Assembly: GCA_039683095.1 (NCBI GenBank)
Contig: JBDKSB010000008.1
Location: 1-64,000 of the forward strand
Length of the DNA: 64,000 nucleotides
Source of the DNA: Acidobacteriota bacterium
GTDB taxonomy: Bacteria > Acidobacteriota > Aminicenantia > Aminicenantales > Saccharicenantaceae
Direction: 5' to 3'
Shown here: positions 8,012 to 16,599 of the stretch, in pieces
How the letters are laid out: every line of letters begins with the position of its first letter
Position numbering within the stretch: position 1 is the stretch's first letter
Translations under genes and position numbers: made by a program
The notes under the pieces: model-generated
Database searches by the model: none
What the model was told of the DNA's origin: nothing
Seen by the model: only the letters and a program-made list of their open reading frames with translations

Positions 8012-8638
8012 ATGACGGCCGTCGTGCTGGCCGGCGGGCGCGGCCGGCGGATGCGGGCCGACAAGGCCCGCCTGGACGTCGGCGGCCATACCCTGCTCGA
8101 TCATGTCCTGGCCCAGATAGAGCCGCACTTCGACGAGATCATCGTCTCGGTCTCGGACGGCCGGCCGCCAGGTACGGCAGGCCGGGCCGGGCGGCGGCCG
8201 GATGTCAGGGCCGTCACGGATGGCGTCCCCGGGCAGGGGCCGATCGCGGGGATCCTGGCCGGGCTGAAGGCGGCCCGGAACGACGCCTGCCTGGTCGTCG
8301 CCTGCGATATCCCGGACATCGACCTCGATCTCGTTCGAGTCCTGGCCCGCACGGCCTGCTGGTCCGAGATCGCCGTCCCGGTCGGCCCCGCCGGCTTCTA
8401 CGAGCCGCTCTTCGCCGTCTACCGGAAGTCCGTCATCCCCAGGATCGAGGGCCTGCTGGCCGGCGGCGAACGGAGCCTCCTGCCGCTCTTCGACCTCTGC
8501 CGCACGGCCGTCGTCCAGTTCGAGGACGCCGCCCGGATCCGCAACCTCAACACCCGCGAGGAATACGAGGATTATCTGCTCTCGCTCGGGCGCCGAAGGG
8601 CCCGCGGGTCCGGGAAGAAGCCGACGTCCGCGGGATAG
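8012..8638 (+). CDS. mobA: molybdenum cofactor guanylyltransferase
   Basis: A 208-residue enzyme that attaches GMP from GTP to molybdopterin, making the guanine dinucleotide cofactor used by the DMSO-reductase family. The nucleotide-binding N-terminus TAVVLAGGRGRRMRADKA matches the family signature (GGxSxRMGxDK, with the Ser replaced by Arg), and VACDIPDID is the metal-binding CDxP segment. It is convergent with dmsABC, whose catalytic subunit needs this cofactor. ATG 8012 has GGGGGA six bases upstream. The alternative is GTG 7979, 11 residues longer, seven bases after the -10 box and possibly leaderless. The ATG is preferred because known MobA proteins begin at the glycine-rich strand. Confidence 0.9.
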   Translation: MTAVVLAGGRGRRMRADKARLDVGGHTLLDHVLAQIEPHFDEIIVSVSDGRPPGTAGRAGRRPDVRAVTDGVPGQGPIAGILAGLKAARNDACLVVACDIPDIDLDLVRVLARTACWSEIAVPVGPAGFYEPLFAVYRKSVIPRIEGLLAGGERSLLPLFDLCRTAVVQFEDAARIRNLNTREEYEDYLLSLGRRRARGSGKKPTSAG

Positions 8639-8665
8639 GAGCGCCTGGAAGACCGTTTCGCCGGC

Positions 8666-9547
8666 TCAGTCGCCGGGCCGCGGAACCAGGCCGTAAAAAA
8701 GAAAACGGCCGGCCACCGCACCCATGAGGACCAGAACGAACGCAAGGTTCAGGGTCGGGCGAGAGCCGATCGGTCCGGCCGCGGGATGGGCCGTCGGCGC
8801 GGTCTCCGCTAAGGACAGGATGATGAGGATGAGCCCGCCGGCGAGCAGGGCCAGTCTCCCGAAGTGCAGCCGCCGAGGCACTCGCGTGGGGGGCCTGAGC
8901 GACGGTGCAGGCGACCTGTCAAGTCCGAAGACAGGCGTTTCCAAGGACTCGACTAGAACATCCACGGCGATCATAAGCGAAGACAGGAGCCAGAGCCCAG
9001 AAAAAAGCGGGTACGGATTGCCAGGCGGGGTGCCGGTGATCCAGGCTGTTGCCATGGCCCCGAGGGTCCCGGCGGTCAGGAAGAAAGACAGGCCCGTGTA
9101 TCCCGGTTCCCAGGACGGCACCGATCTGAGCATATAGATCTTCGACATGCTCACCAGGAATAGGACTCCGTCCACAGCCAATGCGCCCATCACGATACTG
9201 AACGATAAGTCGGCTGCATTCCCTGTCCGGACAAGGATATCGGCCAGGACGATGAGGGCCAGCAGCGCGAGCAGGCACAGGATCTCGCGGCTGAGCCAGG
9301 ACGTTCTCAGGTTCGCGAGGACCCGGAAGGCCCGGAAAGGGAACCGGAGATGGAAAAAGGAAAGGGCCGCGGCGATCCCGAGCAGGACGAGGGCCATTTC
9401 GAGGACGGTCAGGACGAGGTGCCGGGCCGGCATCAAGCTCCATCCCGGCGCGGCGAAAAAAAGCAGTATGGCGGACAGGACGAGGATCGCCCCGGCGGCC
9501 GTCTGGCCCAGAATGGTGAAGGCGACGAGCGGCCACTCCTTGAGCAT
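8666..9547 (-). CDS. dmsC: DmsC-like membrane anchor subunit
   Basis: A 293-residue integral membrane protein with about eight hydrophobic helices, the expected architecture of the DmsC/YnfH quinol-oxidising anchor of DMSO-reductase-type enzymes. It begins MLKEWPLVAFTILGQ, the usual DmsC N-terminus; the longer upstream extension is Pro/Ser/Arg-rich and overlaps dmsB, so it is rejected. The ATG lies 8 bp after the dmsB stop, GAAGAAG being the only purine-rich ribosome site. It passes electrons from menaquinol to the iron-sulfur subunit. It is last in the dmsABC operon, its 3' end facing mobA with 27 bp between. Confidence 0.88.
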   Translation of the reverse strand: MLKEWPLVAFTILGQTAAGAILVLSAILLFFAAPGWSLMPARHLVLTVLEMALVLLGIAAALSFFHLRFPFRAFRVLANLRTSWLSREILCLLALLALIVLADILVRTGNAADLSFSIVMGALAVDGVLFLVSMSKIYMLRSVPSWEPGYTGLSFFLTAGTLGAMATAWITGTPPGNPYPLFSGLWLLSSLMIAVDVLVESLETPVFGLDRSPAPSLRPPTRVPRRLHFGRLALLAGGLILIILSLAETAPTAHPAAGPIGSRPTLNLAFVLVLMGAVAGRFLFYGLVPRPGD

Positions 9548-9554
9548 CGGGGCC

Positions 9555-10172
9555 CTAGACTTCTTCCCAGTTGGCGACTTCGGCCCCCCGCTCGGCGGCG
9601 CGGGCGGCGTCCCGGTGGGGCCTGATGACCAGGGCCGGGTCGGTCTGGCCGGGATCGGGCAGCGGCACGATCTGGCGGACCTCGCCGTATTTCTTCCGCA
9701 GCTCGGCCAGGTCGCCGAAGTCGAGGGCCCGCTGGGGGCAGGCGGCGACGCAGGCCGGCGTCCCGCCGGCGTCGACGGCGTCATAACAGAAATTGCACTT
9801 TGAGACCGTGTTCGTCCGGACGTCGAAGCGGAGGGCGGTGTAGGGGCAGGCCCACTCGCAGTAGCGGCAGCCGATGCAGGCGCCCGTATCGACGAGGACG
9901 ATGCCGTCGTCGCGCTTGAAGACGGCCTTGACCGGGCAGGCCAGGCCGCAGACCGGGTTCTCGCAGTGGTTGCAGGCCATCGAGACGTTGTAAGCGACCA
10001 CGGAGGGGACCCAGACGCCGTCCTTCTTCTCCCAGCCGCCGCCCGTGACCTCGTAGACTCGGCGCCAGAGGAGGCCGGGCGCGAGGTCGTTGCGGTCCTT
10101 GCAGGCCATCTGGCAGGCCTTGCAGCCGCTGCAGGCCGCGGCGTCGAAGAAGAAGCCGTACTGGGTCACCAT
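9555..10172 (-). CDS. dmsB: DmsB-like 4x[4Fe-4S] electron-transfer subunit
   Basis: A 205-residue ferredoxin-like subunit with four cysteine clusters: CSGCKACQMAC (from about residue 14), CNHCENPVCGLAC, CIGCRYCEWAC, and a split fourth with CNFC and CVAAC. This is the DmsB/NrfC/PsrB-type fold carrying electrons between the membrane anchor and the molybdenum subunit. Its ATG follows the dmsA stop by one base, so the genes are translationally coupled. No signal peptide is present, as expected for a subunit exported with the Tat-targeted DmsA partner. Confidence 0.94.
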   Translation of the reverse strand: MVTQYGFFFDAAACSGCKACQMACKDRNDLAPGLLWRRVYEVTGGGWEKKDGVWVPSVVAYNVSMACNHCENPVCGLACPVKAVFKRDDGIVLVDTGACIGCRYCEWACPYTALRFDVRTNTVSKCNFCYDAVDAGGTPACVAACPQRALDFGDLAELRKKYGEVRQIVPLPDPGQTDPALVIRPHRDAARAAERGAEVANWEEV

Positions 10173-10173
10173 A

Positions 10174-12555
10174 TCAGCCCGCCTGCGCCTTCTCGACCTG
10201 GACCATGATCGTGTGCTGGGCGTTGCCGAAGGCCAGCGGCGTCCAGCGCTCCGACGACAGGACGTTGACCGAGCCGCGCCGGTCGACGCCGTTCGCGTCC
10301 GGCGTCCACCAGGCGCCCTGAGGCAGGGCGACGACCCCGGGCATGATCCGCGGCGTCACCCGGCACTTGACCAGGCAGGCGCCGCGGTCGTTCCAGACCC
10401 TGACGGTGTCGCCGTTCCGGATCCGTCTCGCCTCCGCGTCGACGGGGTTGAGGAACAGGCGCTGGGGAAAGGCCTCCTCGAGCCAATCGATGCCTTCCAT
10501 GGTCGAGTGGACGCGCGAGAGATAGTGGTGGCCGATGGCCGAGAGCGGGTACTTGGCCGCCTCGGGTCCGAAGGGGCTCTCCCATTCCTGGATGTACTTG
10601 GGCAGGGCCGGGATCTCGTCCGGCCGGTCCATGTCATAAAGCGTCTTGGAGAAGATCTCGATCTTGCCGGAGGGGGTCGGCAGGGGGTGCTTGACCGGGT
10701 CCCGCCGGAAATCGACGAAAGCCACGGCCGGACGCGTCACCGGGACCGAGTAGACGCCGGCGTTCGAGCGCTCGAACTCGTCGAGCGTCGGCAGGCCGGG
10801 GAAGCGGGTCGCCCGGTAACGGTCGAGCGACCAGGCCACCCAGTCGCGCTCGGTCCGGCCCTCGGTGTAGGCCTGTTCGAGGCCGAGCCGGGCCGCGATC
10901 CCGGCGCAGATGCGGTAATCGCTCCTGGCCTCGCCGGGCGGCTCGACGATCTTGGGCATGAGCAGGACCTCGTCGCCGTACTTCCAGCCGTCCTCGAGCC
11001 CCCAGGTCTCGAACTGGGTGCAGGCGGGCAGGACGAGGTCGGCGAACCGGGCCGTCGGGGTCAGGAAATTGTCCTGGACGATGATGAACTCGGCCTTCGT
11101 CTCGTCGGCCAGGATGCGGGCCGTCCGGTTGATGTTGCCGTGCTGGTTGATGAGGGCGTTGCAGGCCACGGCCCAGATGCACTTGATGTCTGAGGCGAGC
11201 TTCGACGCGCCGCGCAGGCCGTCGGCCGGGCCCATCGCGCGGCCGCGGAGGACCGCTTCGGTCCAGAGGAAGCTCGGGATCATGGCCTTGACCGGGTTGT
11301 CGCCCGTGGGGAAGACGAGCCAGAAGGGACCGCCGTCGGGGGCCTGGAGGGCTATGCCGCCGGCCCAGCCGCCGGGGACGCCGACGTTCCCGGTCAGGGC
11401 CGCGAGGACGCAGCCGGCCCGGACCGCCTGTTCGCCGTAGGCCCGCCTCTGCATGCCGTAGCCCTGGTAGAGGACGCCCGGCCGGGCGGCGGCGTATTCG
11501 CGGGCGATCCGGGCGATGGTCTGGCGCGGCACGCCGCAGATCCTCTCGGCCCATTCCGGCGTCTTGGCGACGCCGTCCCGCGTTCCGAGCAGGTAGTCCG
11601 TGTAGCTCTCGGCGCCCTCGGCCCCGGCGGGCATCTGGCTCCCGTCGAAGCCGACGCAGTGGCTGCGGACGAAGGCCGCGTCGTGGAGGTTCTCCCGGAC
11701 GATGACGTAGGCCATGGCCGTCATCATGGCCGCGTCCGTGCCCGGGCGGATGGGGATCCATTCGTCGGCGAGCGCGACGGCGCTCAGGGTCAGCCGCGGG
11801 TCGACGCAGACGACCCGGGCCCCCTTCTCGCGGGCCTTCTGGACGAAATACTCGCTGTTCGTCCCGTCGCGCATCTCGGCCGGGTTCCAGCTCCACATGA
11901 GGATGTACCTGGAGTTGAGCCAGTCCTGCCGCTGGTTGCCGGTAACGCCCGTGCCGTAGACGGTTGGGGTCGCCGCGGAGATGGCCGCCCAGGAGTAGCT
12001 GTTGTAGAAGCCGAGCGAGCCGCCGAAAAGGTTCATCAGCCGCTGGGCGGTCTGGCGGCCGTTGATCTGGTTGTAGCTGCCGGTGCCGTAAGGAACGTAA
12101 AAGGCCTCGTTGCCATAGGCCGCCTTGATCCGCTTGAACTCGGCGGCGATGCGGTCGAAAGCCTCGTCCCAGGAGATGCGCTCGAACTTGCCCTCGCCCC
12201 TCTTGCCGGCGCGCTTCAACGGATGCATGAGGCGGTCCGGATGATACTGCCGGCGGCGATAGGCCCGGCCGCGGACGCAGGCCCGGAGCTGGGGGTCGGC
12301 CACGGTGTCGGACGGTCGGTCGTCGGTCTCGATGCGGACGATGCGGCCGTCGCGGACGAAGGCCTTGAGCAGGCAGCGGCCGCCGCAGTTGTGGGAGGGG
12401 CAGCCCGTCCGGACCATCCGCTCTTCGGCCCCGGGAGGCGCCTGCTCGATCAGAACGTGGCGCGGGTCGCGGCGGCGGAATCCCGGAAGGCTTTTCGAAG
12501 AGGCCGCGGCCGATCCGACCGCGGCGGTCCAGCGAAGGAAGCCCCGGCGGCTCAT
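10174..12555 (-). CDS. dmsA: DmsA-like molybdopterin oxidoreductase catalytic subunit (Tat-exported)
   Basis: About 793 residues. A twin-arginine signal, SRRGFLRW, is followed by a hydrophobic stretch, so the mature enzyme is periplasmic or outward-facing. A [4Fe-4S] motif starts TGCPSHNCGGRC, with the fourth Cys in LRACVRG. The Mo-bis-MGD ligand is probably the Ser in NSYSWAAI, aligned with the DmsA Ser ligand. The C-terminal part has the cofactor-binding barrel (HHYLSRVHSTMEG, VALPQGAWWTP). Start is uncertain: ATG 12555 has GGAG nine bases upstream, ATG 12570 and GTG 12585 are in frame, and GTG 12585 lies six bases after the -10 box. The electron acceptor (DMSO, TMAO, other S/N-oxide, Se or As compound) cannot be determined. 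Confidence 0.9.
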   Translation of the reverse strand: MSRRGFLRWTAAVGSAAASSKSLPGFRRRDPRHVLIEQAPPGAEERMVRTGCPSHNCGGRCLLKAFVRDGRIVRIETDDRPSDTVADPQLRACVRGRAYRRRQYHPDRLMHPLKRAGKRGEGKFERISWDEAFDRIAAEFKRIKAAYGNEAFYVPYGTGSYNQINGRQTAQRLMNLFGGSLGFYNSYSWAAISAATPTVYGTGVTGNQRQDWLNSRYILMWSWNPAEMRDGTNSEYFVQKAREKGARVVCVDPRLTLSAVALADEWIPIRPGTDAAMMTAMAYVIVRENLHDAAFVRSHCVGFDGSQMPAGAEGAESYTDYLLGTRDGVAKTPEWAERICGVPRQTIARIAREYAAARPGVLYQGYGMQRRAYGEQAVRAGCVLAALTGNVGVPGGWAGGIALQAPDGGPFWLVFPTGDNPVKAMIPSFLWTEAVLRGRAMGPADGLRGASKLASDIKCIWAVACNALINQHGNINRTARILADETKAEFIIVQDNFLTPTARFADLVLPACTQFETWGLEDGWKYGDEVLLMPKIVEPPGEARSDYRICAGIAARLGLEQAYTEGRTERDWVAWSLDRYRATRFPGLPTLDEFERSNAGVYSVPVTRPAVAFVDFRRDPVKHPLPTPSGKIEIFSKTLYDMDRPDEIPALPKYIQEWESPFGPEAAKYPLSAIGHHYLSRVHSTMEGIDWLEEAFPQRLFLNPVDAEARRIRNGDTVRVWNDRGACLVKCRVTPRIMPGVVALPQGAWWTPDANGVDRRGSVNVLSSERWTPLAFGNAQHTIMVQVEKAQAG

Positions 12556-12591
12556 GGCCGAGGTCTCCATCCCTTTCTTGATCACGCCGCC

Positions 12592-12620
12592 ATTATTGAC
12601 GGGAAGCCCGGGGCAGTCAA
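12592..12620 (-). promoter_or_regulatory. sigma-70 promoter of dmsABC
   Basis: Minus strand TTGACT (12620-12615), 17 bp, AATAAT (12597-12592). Only six bases separate the -10 from the in-frame GTG 12585. No FNR-like TTGAT-N4-ATCAA palindrome was found next to it. Confidence 0.55.
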
Positions 12621-12689
12621 GACGGGCGGGCGCCGGGGGCGGGGGCGGGCTCGCCCCCCGGGCGCGTCCGGGACCGGCCGCCGGCCGGC

Positions 12690-13157
12690 TCAGCCGACCT
12701 GGGTCGTCAGGAAGATCTGCAGGCCCATCTGGCCGATCTGGTCCTGAATCTCCTCGATGCCGTCGATATGGGCGTCCTCGTCCTTGAGGATGCCCTCCAG
12801 GATCTCGCGGGTGGCAAAGTCCTTCACGTTCCCGGCCAGGACGATGGCCTCGTTGTAGGAGTTGATCGCGCCTTCCTCGGCCTTGTGGTCGTTCGCGAAC
12901 ATCTTCGGGATGTCGGCGCCGACGAAGATCTTCTTGAGGTCGCTCACGACCGGCAGGCCCTCGAGGAAGAGGATGCGGCCGATGAGCTTCTCCGCGTGCT
13001 TCATCTCGGCCACGGCCCGGGCCTCGATCGCCTTGTGGAGCTTGCCGTAGCCCCAGTTGTCGCACATCTCCGAATGGACCATGTACTGGTTGATGGCCGT
13101 CAGCTCGTCGGCCAGCAGCGAGTTGAGGACGTCGATGAGCTTGGGATCGCCTTTCAT
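12690..13157 (-). CDS. bfr: bacterioferritin
   Basis: A 155-residue four-helix ferritin that oxidises Fe(II) and stores iron in a 24-subunit shell. Every ferroxidase ligand is at its canonical position: Glu18, Glu51, His54, Glu94, Glu127 and His130. The haem-ligating Met52 is also present, so this is true haem bacterioferritin. GGAGGGTGAC precedes the ATG and a promoter is readable upstream. It lies directly upstream of the dmsABC promoter on the same strand but has its own promoter. Confidence 0.97.
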   Translation of the reverse strand: MKGDPKLIDVLNSLLADELTAINQYMVHSEMCDNWGYGKLHKAIEARAVAEMKHAEKLIGRILFLEGLPVVSDLKKIFVGADIPKMFANDHKAEEGAINSYNEAIVLAGNVKDFATREILEGILKDEDAHIDGIEEIQDQIGQMGLQIFLTTQVG

Positions 13158-13204
13158 GTCACCCTCCTTTTGGTTTCGGACCCGGTACGGTCCGTTCGGA
13201 AGAT

Positions 13205-13233
13205 ATTCTAGGCCCTTCCCCGGACAAAGGCAA
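13205..13233 (-). promoter_or_regulatory. sigma-70 promoter of bfr
   Basis: Minus strand TTGCCT (13233-13228), 17 bp, TAGAAT (13210-13205), leaving a leader of about 40 bases before the ATG. No obvious Fur-type palindrome overlaps it. Confidence 0.6.
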
Positions 13234-13325
13234 TCGGCCCCGGGAGGAGACGGCCGCCTTGCGGGCGGGGCTGGAGCGGGGAGCCGTTTTTGGCTAGAAT
13301 GCAGTCATCTCCGAAGGAGGGACGC

Positions 13326-13625
13326 ATGAGACGCTCGATCATCCTGGTCGCGATCCTTGTCGCCGCTCTGCTCCTGGCCGGGTGCGCGCCCGGCCCCAAC
13401 AGCGCCGAGAAGACGCCGAACGCCGGGGGCAAGACGGCCGGCTTTTTCTACGGGCTCTGGCACGGCTTCATCTCGCCGGTCACCTTCGTCATCTCTGTCT
13501 TCAGCCGGCATGTCCGCCTCTACGAGGTCCACAACAACGGGACCTGGTACAACTTCGGCTTCGTCCTCGGGGCGGGCCTGTTCCTGAGCGGCGGCATCCT
13601 CGGCCGGAAGAAGAAGCGAGGCTGA
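13326..13625 (+). CDS. small conserved lipoprotein with a hydrophobic C-terminal segment
   Basis: A 99-residue protein: short basic N-terminus, hydrophobic run, lipobox LLAGC, then a Pro/Asn/Lys linker. The conserved-looking aromatic segment FFYGLWHGFISPVTFV follows, then the hydrophobic stretch FGFVLGAGLFLSGGIL and a basic KKKRG tail. I recognise the GLWHGFI pattern from hypothetical proteins in many bacteria but know no function. Start chosen at 13326 because AAGGAGG lies six bases upstream. A TAGAAT box at 13295-13300 is the likely -10. Topology suggests one or two membrane helices after the lipidated Cys. Confidence 0.82.
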   Translation: MRRSIILVAILVAALLLAGCAPGPNSAEKTPNAGGKTAGFFYGLWHGFISPVTFVISVFSRHVRLYEVHNNGTWYNFGFVLGAGLFLSGGILGRKKKRG

Positions 13626-13637
13626 AGGGAGATCTGG

Positions 13638-13658
13638 GAAGGGGTTTGACTCCCCTTC
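13638..13658. terminator. bidirectional terminator-like hairpin between convergent genes
   Basis: Perfect 7-bp stem GAAGGGG/CCCCTTC with loop TTTGACT, flanked by CTGG and CCAG that can extend the stem. It lies between the ends of the small lipoprotein gene (+) and the M14 gene (-), overlapping the M14 stop codon. Only a weak T-tract follows. Confidence 0.5.
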
Positions 13659-16515
13659 ATTCCAGGGTAACCGTCTTCGCCGGGCCGTAGAGGATCCCGT
13701 TGAACAGCAGCTTGAAGGTGCCGTGGGGCTGGCCGCGGAACGCGATCTCCGGCCCGTAAAGGAAAAGCTTGCCCCGGCCGACCTCGGCCTCGGCGACCTG
13801 GACGCTCCGCCTCAGATAGGCCTCGCCCCAGGCCCAGCCGCTTCGCAGCAGCTTGCCGTCGTCGAACCAGGCCACCGGCTTCACGCCCTTGAGCTCGGCG
13901 TCGGGCGGCAGCGTGAAGGCCGGCGTATTGTCGTAGAAGACGTCCACCGTTTCCGGCATCCCCTGGCCCAGCGGATGGCTGTTGTCCACGCGGGCCCTGA
14001 GCACCGAGCCGGGGATATAGAACTTCGCGGCCTTGAGCGGCGCGGCCGTCCCGTCCGGCCCGATCTCGACCAGGGCGTTGGCCAGCGGCAGCCGGAAATG
14101 CTCGGCCAGGGCGGTGGCCGTGTCGAGGGCCAGGATGGTCCCGCCCGCCTCGACGAACCGGCGCAGGGCCGGGATCGTCTTCTCGGCCGTGATCCGGCCG
14201 ATCCGTCCCTTGTACTCGTCGGGAAGCGAGGCCGGCGGCTCCGGCTGGAAGCCCCGCGCCCCTCCCCCGCCGTCCGGGCCGGCCGCCGCGACGCGCGGGA
14301 TCGAGCCGCCGACGAAGATCAGGGCATCGAACCTGGCCGCGAGATCCTCGCGGTCGAGGTCCGGGGCGAAGACAAGCTCGAACGGGAACTCGAACTGCTC
14401 GAGGAGCCAGCGGATCCAGCCCGAGGCCATCGATCCGCCGTACGTGTCCCAGAGCCCGATCCGGACGGGCCGGAGCTCGAAAGCCGGCCCCTTGGGGGCG
14501 GAGGCTGCGGCGCCGATCTTCAGGCCCAGCTCAGCGGCCGCTTTCCCCAGGACAGCCGCCGCCTCTCCGGACGCCGGCGCCCAGATCGTCCCCGCGGCCC
14601 AGGTCCGGTCGCCGGTCTCTAGCGGCTCCCTCAGCCAATAGACCCTGGCGCCGGCCTTGAGCAGCCGGTTGACGGCCGTGAACGTGTCGTTGATGCGATG
14701 GTCGAGGAGATAGCCGGCCGCGCCCGGCGCGGCGTCGAAAACGCCCGCTGGCGGCTTGACCACGCCCGTCAGCCGTTCGAAGGGGCCGTCAAAGCCGTCG
14801 AGGATCCGGTCGAAAGCGACGCCCATCTGGTACGCCAGGGTCCAGCCTGCGGCGTCGTAGGGCGGATTGGGGGCGCCGCCCGGGTAGGGGAAGTCGTTCG
14901 GATGGTCCTGGGGCTCGAACATGGTCAGCAGGTGCGGCCGGAAGGCCTGGGCGGCCCTGATGACGTAGGAGCCGCGGGGGTAGCGCCGGCCGGCCGCGTC
15001 GAAGTCGGCCCTGGCCCGCTCGACGGCGATGCCGCTCTCGATGAGGGCGTTGACCAGCTTGGTCGCCGTCGGGAAATCCGCCTGGTCGGACGGGATGACG
15101 TAGCCCCGCGCGTCGCGGCGGGCCTTGTCGAAGATCGCTTCGTAGTACTTGACGTCGGCCCCGCGGCCGCGCCCGAAGCCGCCCGGGCCCGGCGCGCCGC
15201 TCCCGGCGCCGGCGGCGCCCCGGCCGGCCGCCCGGTCCTTTTCGATGGCGGCCTGGACGGCGGCCACCGTCCCCGGGACGATGGTCCAGGAGTCCCGGCT
15301 TCCCAGCTCGATGGCGTGCCGGCCCATGAGATAGCGCCGGTACAGGAAATCCTCCCGGTGCTTCGAAGCCACGTCGAGGATGGCCAGGTCGGCCGTGATC
15401 GAATACTCGACCGACTGGCGAAAATGCCATTTCTGGGGCGCGACGGGATAGGGATAATCCTGGCTGGGCAGCAGCCGCTCCGGGATGAAGGGGATGTCGA
15501 CCGGCGTCGGGCTGCCGATGGCCTCGGTCAGGATGCCGATGATGTTGTGGAAATAGCCGGTGCTCCGCAGGCCGCCGTTCCACCAGGTCGAGTACGGCGC
15601 GCCCGAGCGCATGGTCGCCCCCGGCTTGCCCTCGGTCACGAAGCGGTTGTGCATGGACGCCGCGACGAGGTCGATGCCCATGGGGATGAGCGGGTCGAAG
15701 TCATAGTTGAACGGATCGCGGAACGGCGGCGCGAACAGGACCGTTCCGGCCGGCCCGGTCTGGTGATGGTTGTAAAGGACCTGGGGGTGCCACTCGACGA
15801 ACAGCTGCCGGCTGATGGCCTTGGTCTCCGGCTGGGTGTTCATGTAGAAGTCGCGGTTGTTGTCGTGGCCGATGTACTTCTGGTAGAGGACGGGCAGGCC
15901 GTTCATCGACCGCTTGGCCGGCTCCTTCTCGCGCATGTACCAGTCGGCTACGAGGTCGAGCCCGTCGGGATTGGCCGGCACGGCCAGGAGCACGACGTCG
16001 TCGAGGATGCGGCGCGTTTCGGCGTCGTTCCGGCTGACCATCCGCCAGACCAGCTCGATGAGCTGCTGCGAGCCGAGGATCTCCGTGGCGTGGAGCCCGC
16101 CGTCGATCCAGACGACGGCCTTGCCCGCGGCGGCGAGCTTCCGGGCGCCCTCGTCGGTCAATCCCTCCGCTAGGGCCAGGCGCTTCGAGATGTCCCGATA
16201 CCGTTCCAGCCGGGCCTGGTTGGCCGGCGATGTGACGACGGCCATGATCATCGTCCGGCCCCCGGCCGTCTTCCCGATCTCGACGACCTTCAGCCGGTCC
16301 GACTCCGCGTCGAGCTTCTTCCAGTACGCGGCCAGCTGCCTGTAGCTGACCAGCTGGTAATCGTCGCCGATGGAAAAGCCGAATTGCTCCTGTGGGCTCG
16401 TCAGCCGGGCCGCGGCGGCGGGCATCCGCAAGGCCGCCAGGACGGCCAGGACCAGCAGGATGGACAGGGCGGGGCGCGGCGAGCGGCGGGTACGGGTCCG
16501 GCACGGGATGGACAC
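13657..16515 (-). CDS. secreted M14-family zinc carboxypeptidase
   Basis: About 952 residues with an N-terminal signal peptide. The M14 zinc site is recognisable: HATE (His about 142, Glu about 145) in WIDGGLHATEILG, and the third ligand in LYNHHQTG about 106 residues later. HDNNRDFYMNTQPE supplies the Asn-Arg substrate-binding pair. A long C-terminal region contains a glutamine-amidotransferase-like fold (DALIFVGGSIPR, GTILALDTATALAEHF), as in large M14 proteins of Acidobacteria and Bacteroidetes. The ribosome site GAGGAGG is one base from ATG 16521 but seven bases from GTG 16515, so the GTG is preferred. It likely trims peptides or peptide-like polymers outside the cytoplasm. Confidence 0.9.
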   Translation of the reverse strand: MSIPCRTRTRRSPRPALSILLVLAVLAALRMPAAAARLTSPQEQFGFSIGDDYQLVSYRQLAAYWKKLDAESDRLKVVEIGKTAGGRTMIMAVVTSPANQARLERYRDISKRLALAEGLTDEGARKLAAAGKAVVWIDGGLHATEILGSQQLIELVWRMVSRNDAETRRILDDVVLLAVPANPDGLDLVADWYMREKEPAKRSMNGLPVLYQKYIGHDNNRDFYMNTQPETKAISRQLFVEWHPQVLYNHHQTGPAGTVLFAPPFRDPFNYDFDPLIPMGIDLVAASMHNRFVTEGKPGATMRSGAPYSTWWNGGLRSTGYFHNIIGILTEAIGSPTPVDIPFIPERLLPSQDYPYPVAPQKWHFRQSVEYSITADLAILDVASKHREDFLYRRYLMGRHAIELGSRDSWTIVPGTVAAVQAAIEKDRAAGRGAAGAGSGAPGPGGFGRGRGADVKYYEAIFDKARRDARGYVIPSDQADFPTATKLVNALIESGIAVERARADFDAAGRRYPRGSYVIRAAQAFRPHLLTMFEPQDHPNDFPYPGGAPNPPYDAAGWTLAYQMGVAFDRILDGFDGPFERLTGVVKPPAGVFDAAPGAAGYLLDHRINDTFTAVNRLLKAGARVYWLREPLETGDRTWAAGTIWAPASGEAAAVLGKAAAELGLKIGAAASAPKGPAFELRPVRIGLWDTYGGSMASGWIRWLLEQFEFPFELVFAPDLDREDLAARFDALIFVGGSIPRVAAAGPDGGGGARGFQPEPPASLPDEYKGRIGRITAEKTIPALRRFVEAGGTILALDTATALAEHFRLPLANALVEIGPDGTAAPLKAAKFYIPGSVLRARVDNSHPLGQGMPETVDVFYDNTPAFTLPPDAELKGVKPVAWFDDGKLLRSGWAWGEAYLRRSVQVAEAEVGRGKLFLYGPEIAFRGQPHGTFKLLFNGILYGPAKTVTLE

Positions 16516-16547
16516 GGGCATGCCTCCTCGATGGGTTCGGAGGAGGT

Positions 16548-16577
16548 TCTATATCAGAGGATGCGGGAGGGTGTCAA
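16548..16577 (-). promoter_or_regulatory. sigma-70 promoter of the M14 gene
   Basis: Minus strand TTGACA (16577-16572), 18 bp, TATAGA (16553-16548). Transcription should begin near 16541. Confidence 0.6.
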
Positions 16578-16599
16578 AGGCGGAAGGGCGGCGCGGCCG

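Noticed and set aside
12556-12591. Molybdenum-cofactor riboswitch ahead of dmsABC
   Set aside because: The promoter lies directly before the start codons, leaving no room for a structured leader.
16523-16546. Perfect CCTCCTC/GAGGAGG hairpin that would hide the ribosome site of the M14 gene
   Set aside because: The TTGACA/TATAGA promoter places the transcript start near 16541, inside the 5' arm, so most of that arm would not be in the RNA.
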